Shown: piece after piece, positions 5,945-10,660 of the stretch
Position numbering within the stretch: the stretch's first letter is position 1
How the letters are laid out: each line of letters starts with the position of its first letter
Assembly: GCA_030917105.1 (NCBI GenBank)
Contig: JAUPVI010000022.1
Span: forward strand, 1 to 10,660
DNA from: Candidatus Babelota bacterium
Lineage (GTDB): Bacteria; Babelota; Babeliae; Babelales; JAUPTZ01
Length of the DNA: 10,660 nucleotides
Direction of reading: 5' to 3'
Program-made: the position numbers and the translations under genes
Notes under the pieces: generated by a model
What the model was told of the DNA's origin: nothing
Database searches by the model: none
What the model saw: only the letters and a program-made list of their open reading frames with translations

Positions 5945-7144
5945 TTATTGCTCACCGATCCAATAGCGTTTTGCAAAAGTATTTACAACTTCCATTGTTA
6001 GTGTTGTGCAAAATTGTATGAGGTTGTAGTCGAGTGAGTCGGTAAGTGTTGGAAAAAATTCTTGTAAAAATGTATTGCTTTCTTGTGAGCTAGCGAAGAT
6101 AGCGGCGATAAAGCTTTGCTTTTCTTGAAAACTGCTAAGGCTATGTACTTGGTGTAGGAGAGATATTTGTCCTCGTCGCGGCGAAATATCTTTAAGTTGT
6201 TCAGCCATTTGTGCATAGAGCGTTGCAAGTGAGTTTTGATCCTGTGTGCGTGGTGGAGTGATGCTGAGATTTCTATAGGTAAGGGCCATGGTAGAGAGCA
6301 TTTGTTGTACTTGATTTAGCAATGAACCGCTGTGTGCAAGGAGTGACGATGATGGAACTGTATCAGCTAAATCAAGACAGGTTGTTGCAGCGTGCCTGCA
6401 TAACCAACCCAAATATCCCATGCTTTGTCTTTCTACTTCAGATGGTTGTGGATTCATTCCAGAAATTGAAGCACTATTTTGTTGAGCGAGTGAAAGAAGC
6501 TGTTTGGTGTCATTTTTGAATGAGTTTAGAATGGCGTGCAGTTTATACCCAGCATACGTTTGCAATTCAGAGAGGAGTTGCGTGATAAGAGGGAGGCCAG
6601 TTGATCGCTCTCGTAGTGCGTGATGCATGGCAAGAGTAATCCCAGACTCGTCGACCGACGGCTCACTGAAAGAGGTTATGAGTGGGAAATGAGTAAGGTC
6701 GATGCTGCTGTCGGATATGCTTGCCGCCTTGAGTGCATGGGCGATGCTTATTATATTATTTATATACGAATCGAGTCGAATGATGCCGATATCAGCATCA
6801 GCAAGGTTTGCGAGCAATTCTAGTAGAGTGCAAAATAGTGCGAGTGCATCTTTCTGCTTACCCAGTACCGCGTTATTCATGCAGTGCTGTAGAAAATGGC
6901 TGCCGTACGAATGTGTTTCAAGGCATATTGCTGCAAGAGGGGTATGTGGTGTGTTGTCTGGCTCGTGCTGCAGCTCAAATTCTTCGAGCTCCTCTTCAGA
7001 AAGGATTTCTGGTGAGCGGTGTTCTATTAGTGGTGTTGTTTGATTAAGGCGTTTCTTGTAAGGATTGTAACGATCGTTGTAGTCGTTTGTGCTAAAAATA
7101 GTGGCGTTACACGCACAGAACAGTAAAAGAAGTGCCAAAAACAT
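5945..7144 (-). CDS. Secreted helical protein, unknown function, first gene of the leftward operon
   Basis: The 399-residue protein begins with a short, strongly hydrophobic segment (1-12, FLALLLLFCAC) that ends near Ala14. It reads as a signal peptide, though without a basic N-region, and Cys10 or Cys12 could also be lipidated, although the surrounding residues are a poor lipobox. An acidic patch (49-58, SEEELEEFEL) follows. The rest is predominantly helical with many Leu, Ser and Gln and no recognisable catalytic motif. The start at 7144 is chosen because GAAGGA lies seven bases upstream. A longer in-frame start at 7258 would put two hydrophobic stretches and a basic loop ahead of the signal and lacks a good site. 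Its stop is one base from the following PSD-like gene, so they are probably co-translated. No homologous family is recognised. Confidence 0.75.
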   Translation of the reverse strand: MFLALLLLFCACNATIFSTNDYNDRYNPYKKRLNQTTPLIEHRSPEILSEEELEEFELQHEPDNTPHTPLAAICLETHSYGSHFLQHCMNNAVLGKQKDALALFCTLLELLANLADADIGIIRLDSYINNIISIAHALKAASISDSSIDLTHFPLITSFSEPSVDESGITLAMHHALRERSTGLPLITQLLSELQTYAGYKLHAILNSFKNDTKQLLSLAQQNSASISGMNPQPSEVERQSMGYLGWLCRHAATTCLDLADTVPSSSLLAHSGSLLNQVQQMLSTMALTYRNLSITPPRTQDQNSLATLYAQMAEQLKDISPRRGQISLLHQVHSLSSFQEKQSFIAAIFASSQESNTFLQEFFPTLTDSLDYNLIQFCTTLTMEVVNTFAKRYWIGEQ

Positions 7145-7483
7145 ACTGTATTCCTTCAGAAGTGAATCTCTAGAATGCTGCCAGAGAGCGACACTGTAGT
7201 GGTTTTTCCTTGGCAAAAACAATAAAAGTGTGATTTTTTGCATAAAAATTCTAACCAATTATTTGTGGGCGCATTTAAAAAAAATTGTATGCATCTTGAA
7301 AAGAATTTTCTATATGTACAAGAAGATTGCTTTATTTTTTTTCACCTGTACGGTCGTTGGTGGGTGGGGCATAATTCGTCCCGGAACTAAAAAAACTCGT
7401 CCTTGCTCTTGTTTCAATACCCAGTTAACCTGAAAAAACAAAAAGGCAGTCAATGGTTAAAAACTCAATGAAAAGGGATTTTT
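7145..7483. other. Divergent intergenic region between the envelope operon and nrdAB
   Basis: The 339 bases are rich in A and T and contain no confident gene. A 39-codon reading frame (7314-7433, plus) starts MYKKIALFFF and looks like a signal sequence with a Cys-rich tail, but it has only a poor ribosome site (GAAAAG, 13 bases or so upstream). A TTAACC (7425-7430) and GGTTAA (7455-7460) pair form a weak inverted repeat just ahead of nrdA. No palindromic NrdR-box-like site was found, and no -35/-10 pair with both good hexamers and correct spacing for either strand. The nrdA ribosome site AAGGGA closes the region. Confidence 0.5.
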
Positions 7484-9997
7484 ATGTATTACGCGGAAGA
7501 AAAGACCTCTAATGGAGGCATTGGTGTGGCCGGTGGGGTTGAGGCAGGTACCTTACTAGGGTTGAACGTTGCAAAGCGCAGTGCGAGTATTCAAAACTTT
7601 TCTCGTGGAAAAGTTTCTGCCGTACTTTTACGCGCTAGCATCGGCTATGAGCGTGATGTTAACATTGAGCTCATACTGCAAGAGCTTGAGAAGAATATTT
7701 ATCCCGGCATTACGACGCAAGAAATAGAGCGGGCGTTGGTGCTTTCGGTTCAGTCTTTTATTGAACGTGATCCGGCGTACGGCAGGGTTGCTATGCGTTT
7801 GTTGCTTATGTCGTTGTACAAAGAGGTACTGGGAGTTTCAAGTACGGTAGATAACCGCAAAGAATACTGCGCTAAAGGCTTTGCGGCGTATCTTCATAAA
7901 GGGGTTGGTCACGGTGTTTTGTCGGATGAATTGCTTTCTGCGTTTGATCTTGAGCGCCTGTCTGCGTACATTGATTTGGAGCGGGATCAGCTTTTTGAGT
8001 TTATGGGGCTGTATACTATTTATGAAAAATACATGCTCAAAGTTGGCGGTGTGCGCATAGAAGTGCCGCAATATTTTTGGATGCGCATTGCCATGGGGAT
8101 AGCGCTTGGCGAAAAGCCTGCAGATCGCATGGCGAAAGCAGAGCAGTTTTACGATTTAATTTCTCAATTCTCATATCTTCCTGGTACACCAACCTTGTTA
8201 CATTCCGGTACCACGCGGTCGCAGTTGAGTTCTTGTTATATAACCACAATTACCGATGATCTATTGCATATTTTTAAGTGCTTGAGCGATAACGCCCAGC
8301 TTTCAAAATATTCTGGTGGTGTCGGCAATGACTGGACCAATTTACGCGGGACTGGTTCTCTCATAAAAAGTATTGATGTACACAGTCAAGGTGTTGTGCC
8401 ATTTTTAAAATTAGTAAACGATGTTACTACGGTAATTAACCGCAGTGGCAAGCGTCGTGGTGCGACAGCGGTCTACCTGGAGACTTGGCATCTTGATATA
8501 GAAGATTATCTTGACCTTCGACGTAATACTGGCGACGAGCGTCGACGTGCGCATGACATAAACACCGCGAACTGGATTCCCGATTTGTTTATGCAGCGCG
8601 TTGAGCAGGATGGGCAGTGGACGCTCTTCTCGCCGAGTGATACGCCAGATTTACATAGCTTGTATGGTGCTGCGTTCAAGAAGCGGTATGAAGAGTACGA
8701 GGCGATGATTGCACAGGGTTTGATCAAGCAGTACAAGCAGCTTGAAGCTAAGCAATTGTGGAAAAAAATGCTTACACGGATTTTTGAAACTGGGCATCCA
8801 TGGATTACGTTTAAGGATGCATTTAATGTTCGTTCAACTCAGGATCATGTTGGAGTTATTTATAGCTCAAATCTTTGTACTGAAATTGGACTTAATACTT
8901 CGGCTACTGAGACGGCGGTCTGTAATCTTGGCTCGGTGAATGTTGCCCGCCACATGGAAAATGGGCGGCTTGATGAAGCGAAGTTGGCGGTAACGATTAA
9001 GGTTGCCATGAACATGTTGGATAATGTTATTGATGTTAATTTTTACCCGACTATCGAAGCAAAAGTATCCAATCTTCGTCATCGACCAACCGGCCTGGGG
9101 CTTATGGGGGTGCAGGATGCACTCTTTATACAAGGGCTGCCATTTGATACTGAGCAGGCAGCAGTGTTTTGTGATGAATTAATGGAGACGATTTCTTATT
9201 ATGCGATCAGTGCATCTGCTGAATTGGCACGTGATCGCGGTGCGTACGAGTCGTTTAAGGGATCAAAGTGGGATCGCGGCATTTTCCCTATAGATACACT
9301 GGAACTTTTGGAGCATGAGCGTGGCGAAGCGGTAACGGTTGATCGCATTATTCGCAAGGACTGGGCGCCAGTGCGAGAAATGGTAAAAAAATACGGCATG
9401 CGTAACTCGAATACTATGGCAATTGCACCAACGGTGACTATTGCTAACATTGCCGGTTGTGGCAACTGTATTGAACCGATTTATAAAAATATGTACGTGA
9501 AGGCAAATCAACAGGGGGAGTTCACGATCATGAATAAATATTTGGTAGCAGCGCTGAAAGAGTGTGATTTGTGGAATTATGATATGTGCCAACGCATTAA
9601 GTATTATGATGGATCCATCCAGCAGATTACTAGCATCCCAGAGGATATTCGAAAGCTCTATAAGACGGCTTTTGAAATTGATCCTGAATGGCTTATTAAT
9701 TTGAGTGCACGTCGCGCAAAGTGGCTTGATCAGGCGCAATCGCATAATATTTTTATGCTGGGAACGTCTGGCAAAAAACTGAATGATGTCTACTTTGCAG
9801 CCTGGCGGTCTGGCATGAAGAGTACGTATTACCTTCGTACGCTGGGTGCTTCGCAAATTGAAAAATCAACTCTTGATGCAAAAGAGTATGGATTTACGCA
9901 GAAGCGGTTGTATGCGGCAGAAGCTATACCGGCAACGGAGTCGAGTGATCTGCGTACGTGTGGGATTGATAGAACTGATTGCGAGTCGTGTCAGTAG
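7484..9997 (+). CDS. nrdA: Ribonucleoside-diphosphate reductase, class I, alpha (large) subunit
   Basis: NrdA reduces ribonucleoside diphosphates to deoxyribonucleotides in the cytoplasm, using a radical delivered from NrdB. The 837 residues show all expected sites. Cys251 (QLSSC) and Cys480 (AVCNLGS) form the redox-active pair. Asn463, Cys465 and Glu467 (NLCTE) are the radical and proton-transfer set. Tyr782-Tyr783 (TYYLRT) lie on the radical path. Cys833 and Cys836 near the C-terminus are the swinging redox arm. A GGVGNDWTNLRG block (278-289) and an AIAPT block (646-650) also fit the family. The N-terminal 25-110 resembles a single ATP-cone regulatory domain, but the conserved KRDG reads KRSA (31-34). 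The start has AAGGGA with a five-base spacer. nrdB follows after 39 bases, so the two are one operon. No second ATP cone is present, unlike the longer chlamydial enzymes. Confidence 0.97.
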   Translation: MYYAEEKTSNGGIGVAGGVEAGTLLGLNVAKRSASIQNFSRGKVSAVLLRASIGYERDVNIELILQELEKNIYPGITTQEIERALVLSVQSFIERDPAYGRVAMRLLLMSLYKEVLGVSSTVDNRKEYCAKGFAAYLHKGVGHGVLSDELLSAFDLERLSAYIDLERDQLFEFMGLYTIYEKYMLKVGGVRIEVPQYFWMRIAMGIALGEKPADRMAKAEQFYDLISQFSYLPGTPTLLHSGTTRSQLSSCYITTITDDLLHIFKCLSDNAQLSKYSGGVGNDWTNLRGTGSLIKSIDVHSQGVVPFLKLVNDVTTVINRSGKRRGATAVYLETWHLDIEDYLDLRRNTGDERRRAHDINTANWIPDLFMQRVEQDGQWTLFSPSDTPDLHSLYGAAFKKRYEEYEAMIAQGLIKQYKQLEAKQLWKKMLTRIFETGHPWITFKDAFNVRSTQDHVGVIYSSNLCTEIGLNTSATETAVCNLGSVNVARHMENGRLDEAKLAVTIKVAMNMLDNVIDVNFYPTIEAKVSNLRHRPTGLGLMGVQDALFIQGLPFDTEQAAVFCDELMETISYYAISASAELARDRGAYESFKGSKWDRGIFPIDTLELLEHERGEAVTVDRIIRKDWAPVREMVKKYGMRNSNTMAIAPTVTIANIAGCGNCIEPIYKNMYVKANQQGEFTIMNKYLVAALKECDLWNYDMCQRIKYYDGSIQQITSIPEDIRKLYKTAFEIDPEWLINLSARRAKWLDQAQSHNIFMLGTSGKKLNDVYFAAWRSGMKSTYYLRTLGASQIEKSTLDAKEYGFTQKRLYAAEAIPATESSDLRTCGIDRTDCESCQ

Positions 9998-10036
9998 TAG
10001 AAGTAAAACAGAAAAATGCTGATGAAAGGGACAACC

Positions 10037-10660
10037 ATGTCATTAATACCGCTTAATGGTAAATCAAAACATACCGATCCAAATAAAATCTTGCCGATGA
10101 AATATATGTGGGCGCGTCAGCATTACAAAGATGGTGTCGCTAACAGTTGGACACCAGAAGAAATATCAATGCAGGCCGATGTTGAGCAGTGGAAGGCGCG
10201 TGATGTGCTTTCGCTTAATGATCGGCGCTTGATTTTGTGGAATCTTGGCTTTTTCTCCACAGCAGAATCGTTAACTGCAAACAACATTGTGATGGCCGTT
10301 TATCGGCACATTGCTAATCCGGAGTGTCGCCAGTATATGTTGCGCCAGGCGTTTGAGGAGGCGGTACATACTGATACCTTTATTTATTGCTGCGATAGCC
10401 TTGGGCTCGATCCAGAAGAAATTTATCGTATGTACGAAACAGTTCCTTCGATAAAAGCAAAAGATGATTTTGTGGTGGAATTGACCAAGCAAATTTTGGA
10501 CCCACGATTTGAGATTAATACTATCGAAGATGTACAACATTTTGTACGAGATCTCGTTGGGTACTACGTGGTTATGGAAGGGATCTTTTTTTACGCTGGA
10601 TTTGCCATGATGTTAGCACTTAAACGTCAAAATAAGATGATTGGTATTGGAGAGCAGTTT
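10037..10660 (+). CDS. nrdB: Ribonucleoside-diphosphate reductase, probable class Ic, beta (small) subunit (partial, 3' end outside window)
   Basis: NrdB generates the oxidant for NrdA with a dinuclear metal site. The 208 visible residues carry metal ligands Glu77 (STAES), Glu108 and His111 (FEEAVH) and Glu181 (VMEG). The remaining Glu/His pair should lie just past the edge, after the conserved MIGIGEQ block (201-207). The residue four after His111 is Phe115 (HTDTF). In conventional class I subunits this position is the radical tyrosine. Phe here is the hallmark of class Ic enzymes, studied in Chlamydia trachomatis, which use a Mn(IV)/Fe(III) cofactor. Several blocks (GFFSTAES, QAFEEAVHT, AKDDF, QNKMIGIGEQ) read very like the chlamydial protein. 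Trp38 (NSW) matches its radical-path Trp51 by eye. AAAGGG at 10025-10030 gives a good ribosome site six bases before the ATG. Confidence 0.96.
   Translation, partial: MSLIPLNGKSKHTDPNKILPMKYMWARQHYKDGVANSWTPEEISMQADVEQWKARDVLSLNDRRLILWNLGFFSTAESLTANNIVMAVYRHIANPECRQYMLRQAFEEAVHTDTFIYCCDSLGLDPEEIYRMYETVPSIKAKDDFVVELTKQILDPRFEINTIEDVQHFVRDLVGYYVVMEGIFFYAGFAMMLALKRQNKMIGIGEQF

Noticed and set aside
7281..7309. AAAATT/AATTTT inverted repeat
   Set aside because: A/T-only stem in an A/T-rich region, no functional context.
7425..7460. TTAACC/GGTTAA inverted repeat ahead of nrdA as an operator
   Set aside because: Only six base pairs with a 24-base gap, A/T-rich, and unlike the NrdR box; expected by chance in such a sequence.
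9263..9856. 197-codon open frame antisense to nrdA
   Set aside because: The nrdA frame is strongly supported across this stretch by catalytic and family motifs, and the antisense product has no coherent domain or ribosome site.

Overview
The window looks like a compact chromosomal segment of a Gram-negative-type bacterium, probably a host-associated or intracellular lineage. The reasons are several exported or lipid-anchored proteins of no recognised family, tightly packed genes that often share stop/start or stop/ribosome-site bases, and a class I ribonucleotide reductase whose small subunit carries the Phe-for-Tyr change known from Chlamydia. The mix resembles poorly characterised phyla such as Candidatus Dependentiae or chlamydia-like bacteria, but that placement is inference with low confidence. 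The standard genetic code fits throughout; no RNA genes, insertion sequences, CRISPR arrays or origin-like repeats were seen.

Layout. (1) Bases 1-1358, minus strand: the N-terminal 452 codons of a tandem AAA+ ATPase that begins with an apparent signal peptide; the gene runs off the left edge. (2) A 95-base divergent intergenic region. (3) Bases 1454-4126, plus strand: a tight four-gene operon of three divergent paralogous lipoproteins (each with an internal hydrophobic segment) followed by ruvA, the Holliday-junction binding subunit. (4) Bases 4127-7144, minus strand, converging on ruvA with directly abutting stop codons: an apparent four-gene envelope operon. In transcription order it encodes a secreted helical protein, a phosphatidylserine-decarboxylase-like protein that lacks two catalytic residues, a membrane-anchored coiled-coil protein, and a signal-peptide plus C-terminal-anchor coiled-coil protein. 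The last gene may also have its own promoter giving a nearly leaderless message. (5) Bases 7145-7483: a 339-base divergent intergenic region with no confident gene. (6) Bases 7484 to the right edge, plus strand: nrdA (complete, 837 residues) and nrdB (first 208 residues), making a class I, probably class Ic (Mn/Fe, tyrosyl-radical-free), ribonucleotide reductase.

How the parts fit. ruvA and nrdAB are housekeeping DNA-repair and deoxynucleotide genes. The remainder is envelope-directed and largely undescribed. The most interesting items are the apparently exported AAA+ machine, the decarboxylase-fold protein that has kept its histidines but lost the catalytic Asp and the self-cleavage Ser, and the lipoprotein trio. 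None can be assigned a function from the sequence alone.
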